Below, piece after piece: positions 45,811-58,910 of a stretch of 64,000 nt of DNA. The translations under genes and the position numbers were made by a program. Within the stretch, counting starts at the first letter, position 1, and each line of letters begins with the position of its first letter. Below the pieces are notes generated by a model. That model was given only the letters and a program-made list of their open reading frames with translations. It was not told the origin of the DNA and ran no database searches. This DNA comes from Lineus longissimus. Taxonomy: Eukaryota; Nemertea; Pilidiophora; Heteronemertea; Lineidae. The stretch lies in the NCBI RefSeq assembly GCF_910592395.1, contig NC_088319.1, forward strand, positions 10,294,001 to 10,358,000, in the 5' to 3' direction.

Positions 45811-48079
45811 ATTAAATCACAGCTTCAACATAACACCTTAATTGCTAGCGAGGAGGAGAATCCATAAATGGTTGAAATTAGCCATTTTGATCCATGATGT
45901 GAGGCTGGAACCAGAGTGATCTACACATCCATCATCATAGTTCATCCCATTGAAACTGCAGAATTTGCCACTTTTTGCTTCCCAATGGGGGCAGCTAATG
46001 GAATGAAATTGCCAAGTAAGCAACTATGGTACAAAACCACTTCATTTACACTGCCCTGTATACGAGTTGGGTCAGCGTGATTGAGTTATGGGTTTAAGAG
46101 ACTATTACATGTATGCCACATTGTACAACAGGTGGCCACTGCTCATCATCTTCAAAAATACATAAGGGAGCCTTATATGTATATGTTCATTGCATGATAT
46201 AAAAGGCATAAGTAGGCCTACTGTAATATATACATCATCAGCACATAATGTTCACTTTTGGGTACGCTTCTAACAGCCCTAGTGTTGGCGGACAAACTAT
46301 TTCAAGCCACTTTTTATCCATCATTGGTCTCGACATAATAGTTCCTTTAAGTTGATTTGATTCATGTTTACCATGACCTGACCTCATGTTCAGACACGAG
46401 ACCTGACCAGTTGGTCTGGCTCAAGAGACAATTGGACATACTCTCACAACTAATGGGTTATCGACAAGACTGACTGACGCTTAACCATGCCAATCATGGA
46501 GCAGCTCAGACCAGGATTTGGTGGGCCCGGGCCCAGAGACTGCGCCAAGCTGAATAGTCTGACAGATTGGGTGATGGGAATGGCACATGACAAGGGTCAG
46601 AATATGTTTGGAGGAGAACAGTTTGGCGATTTTGTTGGTGTAAGGTTATATTTCCAATTACAGCTCTTCCAAGATGTCTAGGCAAAATGATATCACTGCA
46701 CTTCATGATTTTCAAATCAGTTTTAAAGTTTGGTTATTTCAGTACAGCATTATAAACTTTCGATGATCATTTCTGGTCATTTCAAAACCGTTCTCGACCT
46801 TACACAATTGAACGACTTGTAATAAATTTAACATACCTGTAAAAAGAAAATAAAGAAGACAAATTGGCACACTTTTCCCAAAAATGAAATCAAGAAAAGC
46901 AAATGAATGCATAAGGGGATAGATAATCTTATGTTTCTTGTCAAAGCTGCAATGAAAGATCATTGAATACTGGCCTTAATGTATTGTCAGTGTGAGAGTT
47001 GTACCTACAGGACATATCACCTGCTGCATTCGTTCAAGACACAACGACAGCACTCGCAGTGCTGAAAATTTGCATTTACTCGCAGTGCTGAAAATTCCAG
47101 TTTTTAGGACCAATAAACTTCCAATTATGCAACAAATCAAGTGTCGGGTGTTGGGTTGATGGCTTATGTCAGACACATCACAATTAAAGTTCGATGTACC
47201 TCAAGTCACTTGTGACGTCACAAAACACTTGATTTGTCAAATGGTCGGAACTCGATTGCCTTGAAAAGGTGATTTGTCGGCACTGTCACGGGGCATTGCC
47301 TGAAGGCGGCAAGTACATATTAACCATAGATATTCAGTTAAAGTCCTAAAAGGGACAATAAAAGCCAATGATGCTATCTCACCGCCAGTCAACCATATCC
47401 CACTCCAAGCCGAGACTTCCCGACCAGATTCGATTTGCAGGACATAAAAACGGGTCCACGCGCTGAATACGACAACATCAGAAGCCATTCAGATGATTTA
47501 TATCCAAAACATCCCATAAACTCCACAATTTTTCTGAAACCGTACAAGAACGGACGGTATCATCGACATGAGGCGGTGAATTGAATTGAGACAGTTTTAG
47601 GTGTTCTGTCAGTTGATTAGCACGAGTCAGGGAATCCGCAGAAGAAGAACGACAGACGCCACAATATTTTGCATCAAATTTATGATACGAAGCAGAAGTT
47701 ATAAAGCTTGTTTTTTCGTCTGTTTTTGATTGAACGGTGGATGATAAATCTGGTTCTGTGTTGAGAAATTTTTCGTCTCAATGAAACGAGACGAGAATAT
47801 ATCGGCAGGTTTGCTTTGTGAAAATAAATTGTTTTGAAATCATGAGTTGAGATGCAGCAGAAGCGGGTAGCGTAAAGTTGTTGTGAAAAAAATTAGATGA
47901 TTGTGGCGAAATGAAGTTGAGTCAGTACCTGGGATCTGAAAAGAAAATGTATAAACCGGTTCAATACAAATCTTGCAAAATTCCATCGAAAATCCAGACG
48001 TCACCTTTAGCATGATAAGTTGGAAAACAATCAGGAAAGTTGCGTTAACTTAAAAATGACTAAGAGTTGGATTTAGTCG
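45811..48079. other. Stretch without confirmed gene
   Basis: Mostly AT-rich. It includes a 26-bp duplication near 47050-47095 (CACTCGCAGTGCTGAAAATT region) and one possible start exon on the minus strand (47383-47488, reported as a finding). Confidence 0.4.
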
Positions 48080-48655
48080 CTGTTGCACCAATAGATTGTG
48101 AGGCTATAGTTCCTTTCAGCCTAAGACGATGTGTGTAGTTATTGTAACAAATGTCACCAAAGGACTATGAGACTACAGTCCTATGGTAAAGAGATGATTT
48201 TTGTACATGATATCTATCCTAACAGAAGCTTCTAAGAATGCTAACAAATGTCGCCAAAGGATAGTGCGACAATAGTCCCTTTACTAAGCCAAACATGATG
48301 CGTGAGCATATCTAGCTATAGTAGTAGAAGCTTCTGGGAATGCTTCAAATGTAACCAGAGGTTTGGGAGACTACAGTCCCTTTAAGCCAAAGATGATGCA
48401 CAGAAGCTTCTGGAATGCAACACAATGCTACACAATGTCACCAGAGGATTGTGAGAATATAGTCCCTTTAAGCCTAATAGACGATATGTGGACAGATGCA
48501 GATGTAGTGGCAGAAGCTTCTAAGAATGCCAACAAATGTCACCAGAGGATTGTGAGACTATAGTCCCTTTAAGCCTAAGATGATGCGTAAACATATGTCG
48601 CTAAAAATAGTAACAGAATCTTCTGGGAATGCTACAAAATGTCACCAGAGGATTA
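48080..48655. repeat. Tandem repeat, ~100-bp unit, about six copies
   Basis: Each unit has CCAGAGGATTGTGAGACTAT, AGTCCCTTTAAGCCTAAGA, and AGAAGCTTCTGGGAATGCTA. Units vary in length and are diverged. Confidence 0.8.
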
Positions 48656-49708
48656 TTATCTCTGCTGACGACTGGTTAATCTGTAATCACCATCGTCTGT
48701 TCGAGCGGTGATCATGTTATTGAGAAATATTGGTGATGAAATCTTGTCTTAGGCGAGGGTGAAAGGTCGACAGTGTTGATGATTGGCAGGCTTGTCTTCA
48801 GGAACGAAGATCAACAGAGCGAGCTGTCACAGCTATATTACTGTAACAAGTGTCATTGAGATAAGACAAGTGCGAAAGGTTTTCTTTTTTCATTGCATAT
48901 TGGCGATAAAATCAGGTTTCAGCCGGGGGGTAAAAGGTCGGCGATGACGATGATTGGCATACTTGGTTTCAGGACGGCTGATCGATTCATGTGTCATTCA
49001 GTAAGGCAGACACATCGCTCTGTTAATTGACAAAACACTGACAACCAAACCGTATTTGAAAAGTTTCATTGCAAAACACAATATGCGCAACAGTAAACCG
49101 GAAAACATTTGGAGGTTTTATTTGTGGTTGTCTACCTTCTTCCTCATTACTTGACATTTTGCGTGTGTATATTTTGCAGAACTCCAGGGGGCGTGACACA
49201 TAATGTACGGACGAAATGAAATTTTGCACTTGATGATTATGTCAGGCATGCCAATAAGCTACATACATATATGTAAGGCAAAATGTCAGAAATTTATTTT
49301 TTGTGAAAATGTCCCCTTCGATCAGCATCGCCTGCACAAAAGTGCCTCTAAATGCTCCTTTTTGGTCCGATTTTGAACATTAAAAGATCCACAGAAATCT
49401 CAGGAAAAGATCTTCCCAAACTATCAAATTTAGCATTTAGTGAGAGGAAAACCTCTGAAATCTGCCACAGATCAGAAATTTGACATCCCTGTAATGTGGA
49501 TGAGGTCAGTTGACCGCAAGACTGCAAATTTAAAACGCTTGAAAAGATTGCCCGGTTACAGTATATCCAATATTATTGAGTTAACTCGACCATGGCATTC
49601 CCATATAATGACTGATCTGTCTGCAAAATTTCAGAGCAGTCAAGCTAACAGAACAGCTTTCATGATAAAGAATATCCAAAATTTTAGAATGAATGGCAGA
49701 AATGGATA

Positions 49709-49892
49709 TATAGTAGAACCTCTCTATTATTAGGACACCCTTGGGACTGAGAAGTGCTGTCGTTAATAGAGAGGTGTCCTGATTAGAGAGGTCAAACTGA
49801 ATGGAAACAACCAATTTGGGACCAAAACTAGTGTCCTTAATAGAGAGGTTTTCCTTAATAGAGAGGTGTCCGCTAAGGGAGGTTACACTGTA
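49709..49892. mobile_element. MITE family B, copy 3
   Basis: It runs from TATAGTAGAACCTCTCTATT to AGGGAGGTTACACTGTA, very similar to the copy at 2858-3039 including the middle phrase AATTTGGGACCAAAACTAGT. Confidence 0.8.
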
Positions 49893-50689
49893 TATCATTT
49901 TCTACTGAAACTCTTCATTTTATGTGTAGTAGCGTGAAAGGTCAATTTGGAGGTTGGGTTTCAGCATGGGTTCTTGCAATATCCTGCGTTCATTTGCATT
50001 CTTTTCTCCATCTCCTGTATAGCCAATAACAATTCTAGACGCTAGAAAAAGATACTTGCTTAATGTCTTGAGCACAGCCAAAAGAACAGTCCAAACTCAT
50101 TTCCTACCCATCAGATCCAGACAACAATTGTATATCATTTTTCCATCACCCTCAAAGAATCTGTTCTTCCATTAGATACTTGCCGGGAGGGACCAAAGAA
50201 GAGGATTAATAACCTAAGCTACAGCTGTATCTACACACTACAATCACGCTCTCATAACTGCATGCATGTACCTAAAGTTGTGCTTCCACCTAGTAAATAC
50301 CAGTGTTTTTTTTGCTTCCACCTTTGAATTGCCGTACTTAAATAGACCCGTGTGTGAAAACAAGGTGACAACTAGAAATTTGAAATTTGCTTGTCAGCAA
50401 ATTTGATAGCCCCCACGGGCCCACACAGTACACGTATGGAGGAGTGAAGTCTATTCCGTTTCGCGGATGATCTATTTCGGGACAAACACGTTCGCGCTTT
50501 CTCAAAATCACACGCTCAGTAACATTTAAACAGCACCCTAACATTTTCAGATGGGCAGGATGGATCATCGATAAGCATTTAAGGCTATTTCTTTATTTTA
50601 TTCCTTCATTCAACCATGTCAACCGTCGTTCTTTGCTCAAAATACTCGACAGCTCGCCACTTCGGCAAAGAGATACCGCCGCCATGATG

Positions 50690-50760
50690 CATGAGGATAT
50701 GACGTCACCATTACGGGGCGGAGCTTATGCTAATATACGTGTGATTGACAGAATCGTGCC
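50690..50760. promoter_or_regulatory. Candidate promoter motif cluster
   Basis: Within 70 bp: CRE TGACGTCA (50700), GC box GGGGCGGAGC (50715) and octamer-like ATGCTAAT (50728). The 300 bp to the left are richer in CpG than most of the window. A possible coding start follows at 51165. No TATA box is obvious. The similar motif set in the element at 30891-31234 means this could also be transposon-derived. Confidence 0.35.
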
Positions 50761-51164
50761 GGAGATTTGAAAGCAAATAAGAAAATCGGTGCATAAAAAC
50801 GCTTCAAAGTCATCAACATTATCCGAATTTCGAAAAAATCTTTGCCAGGTGCACTAGATCGAGTTTAGTTTGATACCCCACATTTGTTGTATGTGGGGTC
50901 TATAATGATGTGGTTGAGTCCAAGCATAAGATAAAACGAGAGCAACAGCTTGGCATATGCCACCAATTGAGCGTTGTCCCTGTGTGTGTGTGATCAAGAG
51001 GGATTTGTGGGTTTGTGTTTGTTGTACAGGAAAATTTGAGAAAGGAAAAGAAGTTGTAAAGGTAATGTTTTGCGTCGTCCTTCTGGTAATTACCAATGTA
51101 CCACAAAAAGTTGTAATGGAACAACCAAGGTGTTTGCAGTTATCAAGAGGAAACGAAATTGAAG

Positions 51165-51371
51165 ATGGCTGCCGTAGTGGCTGCTTTGGAAACTGGAGGT
51201 GCCGATTATGGAAAAAAGGCATCCTCTAGTGTCAACGAACCAGAGAAAGTTGGAATTGAACAGCCTGGGCCTGGCGGTTTAAGCGTGTTAGCTTATAACA
51301 TAATGTTGCCATGTTTTATCATGTACATCAGTGCACATGTAACAACATGTCAGCATGATGTTATGAGCTAA
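51165..51371 (+). other. Possible start exon, unrecognised
   Basis: An ATG in good context (GAAGATGGCT) opens MAAVVAALETGGADYGKKAS, then a polar stretch to EQPGPGGL. Composition up to about 51280 is protein-like. The rest overlaps a hairpin element (51282-51377) and stops. No strong donor was seen before the hairpin. I do not recognise a family. Confidence 0.2.
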
Positions 51372-51377
51372 CATGCT
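51282..51377. repeat. Short hairpin element
   Basis: The left arm AGCGTGTTAGCTTATAACAT and the right arm ATGTTATGAGCTAACATGCT are complementary with few mismatches, over about 30 bp in all. Confidence 0.65.
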
Positions 51378-51828
51378 TTCTAAGAGTGATTCAAGAGTGA
51401 TTTTCAAATGAGTGAGTAAACCTACATGACAAATGCAGGTGTAGTTTAACAACATCAATGAAGCTACAATGAAATATGAAACCCATATCAAGTTACATGT
51501 GAATTACATGCACACAGCATATGTACTGTTACTATATTTATTGTACCGCTGTCACAAATCTACAGATGCGATACAGAATTATACAGAATTTGCAGTGAAG
51601 AAAAACAGCTTTGAACTTGCGGATGAAGGCCTAATCACCACCTACATTTAGATCACTACTGAGCAGGCAAGAAAGATCAAAGGTAGCGGTGAGTTTTAAT
51701 TCAAGGAGAAAGCTGGCTGAGCTTCATGTGACGAGAACAGGTGTTCATATTCAGTTAGCAGATCTAAAGCAATGCTATAAACCAAAGTCATGTTATATGA
51801 GAGCGTGAAAATTCAAATTACAGTTGAA

Positions 51829-51960
51829 CCTCCCTTTCAGCAGACACCTCAACTAGCAGGACATCCTCTGTATTCAGGACACTTATTTTAGCCCACATGG
51901 GTCATGATGATCTAATTAGACATCTTTAATCTGGATACCTCTCAATTAAAAGGAACGGCC
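51829..51960. mobile_element. Diverged MITE family B copy
   Basis: It begins ACAGTTGAACCTCCCTTTCA and keeps phrases GACACCTCAACTAGCAGGAC and ATACCTCTCAATTAAAAGGA. No clean right end. Confidence 0.5.
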
Positions 51961-52862
51961 ATGATGCAGACAAAAGAATATAACCAGTGCTATGAATGAA
52001 ATGTCAGGTATCAACAAATACTAGAGAATGTTATGCCAGTCGGGATCATGGTTGATGGTCTGATTATAAAGCTAGTTTGCAATATTGAGGTTATACATTT
52101 TATAGAAATAATGTTGAGCACTACATGTATATAGCTGTCTGGTGTCCTCAACTGCTAAGATTTATGATTGAAAAGCGTTTTGGGACAGGTTTCCTTTAAG
52201 GACAGCGTATGACAGTCCCAAGGGTGTTCTTTTTCAGTGGTTGGATAGTATAGAGAAATGTGAGACGATTTATTCATAATGCTGTACATTTGCGATAGCT
52301 GAAATCTTGTAGCATCCTTTGGAGTCCCTGCTGTACATGTATATACCTCTGACCACTACTTAGTATGCAACGATGCAACTCTTAATGAACCCGCTTCCAG
52401 ATTAACGAACTTGTGTTTCTGCTGTGAATATTTTATGAAGCCATTACGGCAAATCTTGCAGGATAACCAAGCAATTATTGCGGGGTAGCGCTCGATGCAG
52501 ATGGTGTGTGTCTTGTTTCAGGTTCCATGTACAGGAGTCGGAGCCAAACGACCTAATGTGCATTTTTGGTGTTTGGGGAAAACAGGAAAAAGCTTTATAT
52601 CCTGTTTAGGCCCAGAACTATTTAAAAGTTCTTTTTCACAAAACCTAATCAAATGAGTTCATTGTCAACTGTCGTATCATTGAAAGAATCATTTGGACGC
52701 CTCATTTTATGTGCCCACCCTTTTTTTAGCAGCCGAAGCAAAATTTCCACCCGGATTGTTTTTGCACATTGGCCTCAGTTCGATGCATTAAGATAAAAAT
52801 CGACGTCACAGATTGACAGCGTTTGACACGAACAACATTAATCCATGCTGCCAATTTTTTCG

Positions 52863-53335
52863 CTATCGAAAGAACAAACAAGGGGTGCAGTTTTGTCTAT
52901 CTTTGATGCAAATCATGCATGTAGAATCTTATTACAAGACAAACACAACAATAGTTCGTTGACAGACTCCAACAACACAGTTTTTCCAACTTTCCAAGGT
53001 CAGGCCAGCTCGGCAAACTGGAGGCCTACCTGATTCTCGGCAGTCTGGGAAATTGATCTCCACGGTGATACCACAAGCTGAAGTAATTTTCGATAGAACA
53101 AACCAGGGGTGTAGTTTTGTCTGTCTTTGATACAAATTATGCATGAAGAATCTTATTTCCAGTTGAACACAATGATATTTCGTTGACAGACTCCAACAAG
53201 ACAGTTTTTCCAACTTTAGTCAAAAAGATTTCCCTTTCCTAGTTCAGGCCAGCTCGGCAAACTGGAGACCTACCTGATTCTCGGCAGTCTGGGAAATTGA
53301 TCTCCACAGTGATATGTCTAGCTGAAATAATTCTC
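52863..53335. repeat. Tandem duplication, ~226-bp unit
   Basis: Two units share GGGGTGCAGTTTTGTCTATC, GTTGACAGACTCCAACAA, GGCCAGCTCGGCAAACTGGA and TCTGGGAAATTGATCTCCAC. The second has a short insertion (GTCAAAAAGATTTCCC region). Confidence 0.85.
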
Positions 53336-55418
53336 AAACAGGCCATCATGGATTATGGGAGCATTGTAGTGGGTCTAAGTATGCACACCAGCTTCCCCCT
53401 ACGACACCAACAAACAGTTGATCCTACACAGAACCCAGGAGATACCATCCAAGTACATCATGCAGTCATACCAGACAGTCAACCAAGTAACTTATCACAA
53501 CTATCATTACTTGATGGCCAGACATCAGAAACCAATTAACCAATAATCGCACCTGTATTTTCCCAGCTACCTCAGTAGAGGCCAAGAAGTTCTTGCCACA
53601 AGATCTTCACTTTCCAGTTCAGTTATCAACAACAATACCAATGCCATAAAAAACAACGTTAGGGTATCATGCAAAGCCAAAGTTCTTCTGCAAAAATGCA
53701 GATGTCATAAAAATCTGGGTGGCGAACGTGTTTCTTCGTCTGCAAAGCCTGTGCACTTCTTCAAACAAGATTGTCTTCTCCGGCAAAACTGCCATCCCGA
53801 GATTCATTTTTTAACTCCACGTCATATACAAAAACCCAGATTAGAAATGGTAAAACCATGGCAGTATGGACATAAGAAAAAACACACGTCTCTTAGGTCG
53901 GCAGGATAGCAACCACTGAAAATGCAAGTTTTGAGAACATTGCTACAACAGCGATGAAATTCCCAGAATCAGATGCTCACAACGCTCTGATCAGCAGCTT
54001 TGAAATATCGACAGATGGTGAATTGAAAACCCCTGGTTATACGAGGATGTGATACAGCTTACATGCGGTGAGTGGATAAAGCTGCATCTGACAACCAGTG
54101 AATACAAGAATTTTGGCATTTTTAAAACGATGCTGATGTGATCATTCGCCATATAAACCTGTGGGTGAGCCAGTGATGGAACACACCCTGCTTGACCAGC
54201 GGTGACTACGGCAGTAGATGGATTGATTCCCTGAAAGAACCAAGGCTCCTCTTCCCAGCAGCAGTCACACTACACGTAGCCGAGCCAGTGAAAACAGTAG
54301 ATGGATCAATTCACCGAAAGAACCAACACTACACGTTACATGTTACTGAGTCAGTGAGAGCGAAATGAGACGGCATTTCCTAACAAAATCCATGCACAAC
54401 TCCGTCATCCAAACTTGCGGAAAAAGTTTTCCGCGTGGCTCTGCAGACAGGATATGCATTACGGAATCCAATTAGAACTTTTCCGCTCATATCCTAAGAC
54501 CATTTTCTCCATTAATTTTTATCACTAATGATGTTGTTCACAATTTCATCACCAAGCCAACAATGATGATTTTTTGTTTCGTATCCTCTGACATTTGGAC
54601 TTACCAGTTTTTAATCATTTGTTTTATTCATAACAGTGGATGTAAACCTGCAGCCCAAGGTCAGAAGCAAATAGACCAAGATACGAAAAAATATTCCTTT
54701 TTCACATTTATATTGAAAGTTTGTTTCTCTTTACCAATGAAACAAACTCTTGCCATCACACTACATGTAGTTCAATAATAACATTATCTGAACACAAGGA
54801 ATATAACATAATTACTTTTCCATGAAACTATTCCCAAAAAAACTTTTTTGCCACAATATGAGCTAATAAAAATATCAACTGATGCTGTATTTATTTGAAT
54901 ACAAAAACAATGGGAGACAGGCAATGCAAGTCTGGGGTCTGTATATGCCTCAAACTAGCAAAAGATGATCACAATTAAGTTATCTTAGAGGAAATAAGGA
55001 CAACAGCAAGAGTGGAGGTACAAAATCTATGAATACAAGACTCCCTGGAGAGAAACTCCACTCTAGTAGCAGTTTTCTCACCCAAGCAAGGTGGCTTAGT
55101 TCCAATTAAAAGATATGAAGCCAATTTTGGTTGATACCGTCTCAATACATTTGATCCACCAAGTCAACAGCGGAGTGTCCTCAAATTAAGGAATTGATAC
55201 TGAAGTTGGAAAAGTCATTTTGCCCCGCAGTGGGATAGAACACACAACATTGGGAGTTATACAAGAGCGGGAAATTTAAATCAAGTTAAAATTAGGTCAA
55301 CAGATATTTTTGCACAGTAACGCCAACTGGTAGTATCAACCAAAACTATTCCAATTTAATATCGAAACCTACTTGCATGAAAACTTCCTCAAATATCTAC
55401 TAGAAAAAAAAAGTCTTT
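53336..55418. other. Stretch without recognised gene
   Basis: No conserved coding sequence or clear inverted-repeat element seen. A local duplication lies near 54200-54335 (GTAGATGGATTGATTCCCTG and GTAGATGGATCAATTCACCG, each followed by AAAGAACCAA). Confidence 0.4.
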
Positions 55419-55795
55419 ATGATTTACACCCTTGGCCCCCTGGTGAGAAGAATTTAAGTTGAACCGTGCTCAATTTCCTCTCAGGGGCGTTTCCTGGGCT
55501 GTTCTTCCTCATGGCGAGATTTGAAGTGCCAAGGTCTTACGGTTAGAAAACATGCACCTATGTTGACGGATGGAGAAGACAGATACCATTCTGAATAGTT
55601 ATTTTACCAGCTCAGCTGATGAAGCCTCTATCTATCGGAATAAAGAGACAACAGATTTCTCCGTAATTTACGCCTTTGGCCCAGTGGTGAGAAGAATTTA
55701 AGTTGAAACGTGCTAAATTTTCTGTCAGGGGCATTTCCTTGGCTTCCAGGGACAGACGCCATTCTGAATAGTTATCTTACCAGCTCTGCCAACTT
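55419..55795. repeat. Tandem duplication, ~241-bp unit
   Basis: Two diverged units share GGTGAGAAGAATTTAAGTTG, CTCAGGGGCGTTTCCTGGGC and ATTCTGAATAGTTATTTTAC. The 152-codon frame at 55710-56168 starts inside it and shows no family. Confidence 0.7.
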
Positions 55796-56689
55796 TCTTC
55801 AGCTGAGCAAAAAAGTCTTTATGAACCATGCAAAGAGTGGCTTCCTTTCAACTAAATACATGAAGCAATTTTACTTTTACTGTCTGAATGTTTCATCAAC
55901 CAATTGTCACCAAATGTCAGATTTGTTTCAATGCCGTCAGCTACAGATGGAACTCCTTAGAAACCTTCAATACATCACACAGCAGCTGGTGTTAAAGAAA
56001 CTAGACTTTAGGAGGCATTCGCCATGGAGGGGGGGGGGGAGGAAGGCCATCTCTCTTCTCTGTTCCATTTCACAGCAAGGGATCCAGTACTCTAGATGCC
56101 TGTGCCTGGCAAGAAATCACACAGAGTGTGAACAAACCGGGAGGCAAGTTATAGAAAGGATCGAATAGACTGGTTCAAATAGCCTGTTTTCAACACTTTT
56201 TCTTGCATCAAGTTCTCCTGATAGTGATAGGGCAAGGAATATTTAACTTGATGGAAGAGTACGTATTGGGAATGTACTATAGCATGAGAAATCGGTTGAT
56301 TTGTCTGCGGTGGAAGAACATGGTGTAAAACCCGTAAAAGAAAGGTCGTAAAAAACATTGAGCAGACAGCTGAGCATCAACTAGGCCATTATTAGCTTTA
56401 TAAACAATCTTGGGTAATCTGTAATGTAAAGAGATCCCGGCAAAAATCTAGGTCGAAGGAGTAGCTTTACTGTTAATATTTGTTTCCTGGGGTGGAACTA
56501 GGAGTTAAAATGCATGTTTTTGGCTAAGATGTGACATTGGATGTCTTGTAGCTAGAAAACATATGGCAAATATGGAGGTGTCATTAACCAATAGCCTGAC
56601 CAGTGTCTCGTGTAACACTCCAACTAACACTGACTTTGGGTGCATATCTGAAGGGGGGGGGGGGCATTGAATATACTGCTCACTTTGTT

Positions 56690-57420
56690 ACACATTTGAC
56701 AGGCATGAAACAACTCTGCTCTCATTGGTAAACAACAATTTTTATGAAAATGATAGATCAGGAAGTCTATAAATCACTCTAGGAGCTGTTTATATTTGAA
56801 CAAGTTTAAGGTTTTTTCAAAACTACAATTTTGCTTAGGGAATGATTAAAAATCTTAGCATCATAGTGAGGGTGTATAATTTAGGACTGTGAAGGATGAT
56901 GCTGTGACCTACATGTAATCCTATTTGTCAACTGCTGCTAATGCTAACAGGGCAAAGATTTCATCTTACTACAGCAGCGCGACTAAGACATCGGCAATTT
57001 GTCACTTGACGTGAGACAGGCATGAAATTACCAATAATAAACTGATTCAGAAGCTTATTATCTATTACAGAAAATTTTGCACTGGGTGGGCGAGGGGGTT
57101 GTTTAATTATCTCAAACGAAAATGCTGTCACCAACCCGTTATCCTATACATCAATTAGGGTTGCTGCTAATGCTACAGGATCAAGGGTCAAGGTTTGATT
57201 ATATTATGGCAGTGTTACTAAACAATAGCAATTTTTCATTTAGAGTTGACAGGCATGAAATCACAAATAATCGACTGGTCGAAAAGGTTATTATCTATCA
57301 CAGCAAATTTGGTACAGGGGTGTGAGGGGTAATGTCAAAGCATGATGCTGTCACATTTTCATAATCCTATGTGTCAACTTCCATTGCTGCTAATGCTATA
57401 GGGTCAAGGATAGATATACT
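56690..57420. repeat. Diverged tandem repeat, ~230-bp unit, about three copies
   Basis: Repeated phrases are GACAGGCATGAAAT, ATGATGCTGTCAC, TGTCAACTGCTGCTAATGCT, AAGGTTATTATCTATCACAG and ACAATAGCAATTTTTCAT. No coding signal. Confidence 0.65.
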
Positions 57421-58635
57421 TGCCAACCTTTGCCTCACTCCACTCAGTGGAGTGGAGATGGTTGTAGCATTTGGCTGAAAAGCATCAACTGAAAAGCTTT
57501 TGGGTAGACTGGGGATAAACCGTAAAGTCAAACTATACATCGGAACATTGTTGATATCAGACTCTAAGCCCCCAAAATTAGAAAAAATTTAAATTCGAAA
57601 TCACACACACTGCATACAGCACTATAGTACTCCTGCCCCCAAGCTGCATAGTAGCATGACATCTAATGAACTACACATGCAACAGTTTCCAATAGTATTT
57701 GGTTTTTTTACAACGTGACAGCATCATTTACATACTTTGGCCATTTTTCAGATAATAAGGAAAAGTGATATGTATCATTTTGAAACAGAACTCTTCAAAG
57801 AGATACTTGTCAGCGATTAAAGCAAATTTTATTTGAGAACAGTTTGGATTATCTTTCCTTGTGTGAAATTCTAGAGAATGCCGATACTTCAGTCTGGCTT
57901 ATGCTGGCTGAATCGTTGATATACAAGCTCCCGAATGGATTTTGTCGCTTGTTGGGAATGCCACGTTGCGACCTTCAGATCAGAGTCCTTTGTTTGCTTG
58001 ATAATACCCAACTGACTCGCATTGTCACTCTGGAGAATCAAAATCCTGAACTCAGAGCATTGTAGTGTCAAATCCACGTTGCAATATTATATTCCTGCAT
58101 TATGAGTCCATCGAGCGTGGGTCTAAACAATAGGGCTCCCTCAGCTTCACTAATTTCACTAACCTCTCTAATTTAATTTCTGCATTTGGATTTTGGATGT
58201 CAGGACAACTGCTGAAGGGCATACTGTGACAATGCAGATACTACTGCACAGCGTGTTTGAGGCCATAACCAACCAACCTTACGAAAGTGACTCTAGAGTA
58301 TTTTCAAAATTAACTGCACAGCTATTTATCACAATTTGACACCACTGGAGTCAATTCCGTCAGACGTTAATGCCTCAACGGTCCAATATCATGAAAATGA
58401 TATCCCACTGGGACTCAAACGAACAAGATTTCTTCATTTTGGGAGATATTTAATATTTATCTGGTGACAAAAAATGAGCCTGTCGGCTGAAGTCGCCAGG
58501 ACATGACTGCACCGTGGTAGAATATAGAGATATTAAACTACAGGTGGTTCATCGATCTCGAATGGTGGATGCAACAAGCGTGAAATTAAGGACGATTGCA
58601 TTAGTGTATAGTGTGAGCTGATCATATGCCAACAT

Positions 58636-58760
58636 GGAGCCACTGTGGTCTAGTGGCTCGGGCTAGAGGCGAGTCGTCAACTAGAGGTTCTTGGTTTGAA
58701 CACTACAGTAAGCGTGAGACTATAGGCAGGTCTCCTTGTCAAACCTCAAGTCTCCTTGTC
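58636..58760 (+). repeat. tRNA-like SINE head
   Basis: The A box TGGTCTAGTGGCT and B box GGTTTGAACAC lie about 40 bp apart after GAGCCACTG. The direct repeat CAAGTCTCCTTGTCAAACCT follows. The sequence lacks a foldable tRNA acceptor stem partner, so a SINE is preferred to a tRNA gene. Confidence 0.55.
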
Positions 58761-58910
58761 AAACCTGCCTTTCTGATCTCTCCATTTAACCTCCCTCACT
58801 GCACCAAGCTAGGGCTATTATGAGTACCTATCAAAATCCTAAGGTTGTAGACCTGATAAAGCAGCTCATCTGAGTTCCAACAAATGGATGCAGGACAAAC
58901 TGGGGTTTTT

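Noticed and set aside
55710-56168. 152-codon open frame on the plus strand
   Set aside because: It begins inside a tandem duplication and shows no family features.
58636-58710. Functional tRNA gene
   Set aside because: A and B boxes are present but no full cloverleaf with a paired acceptor stem was seen; a SINE head fits better.
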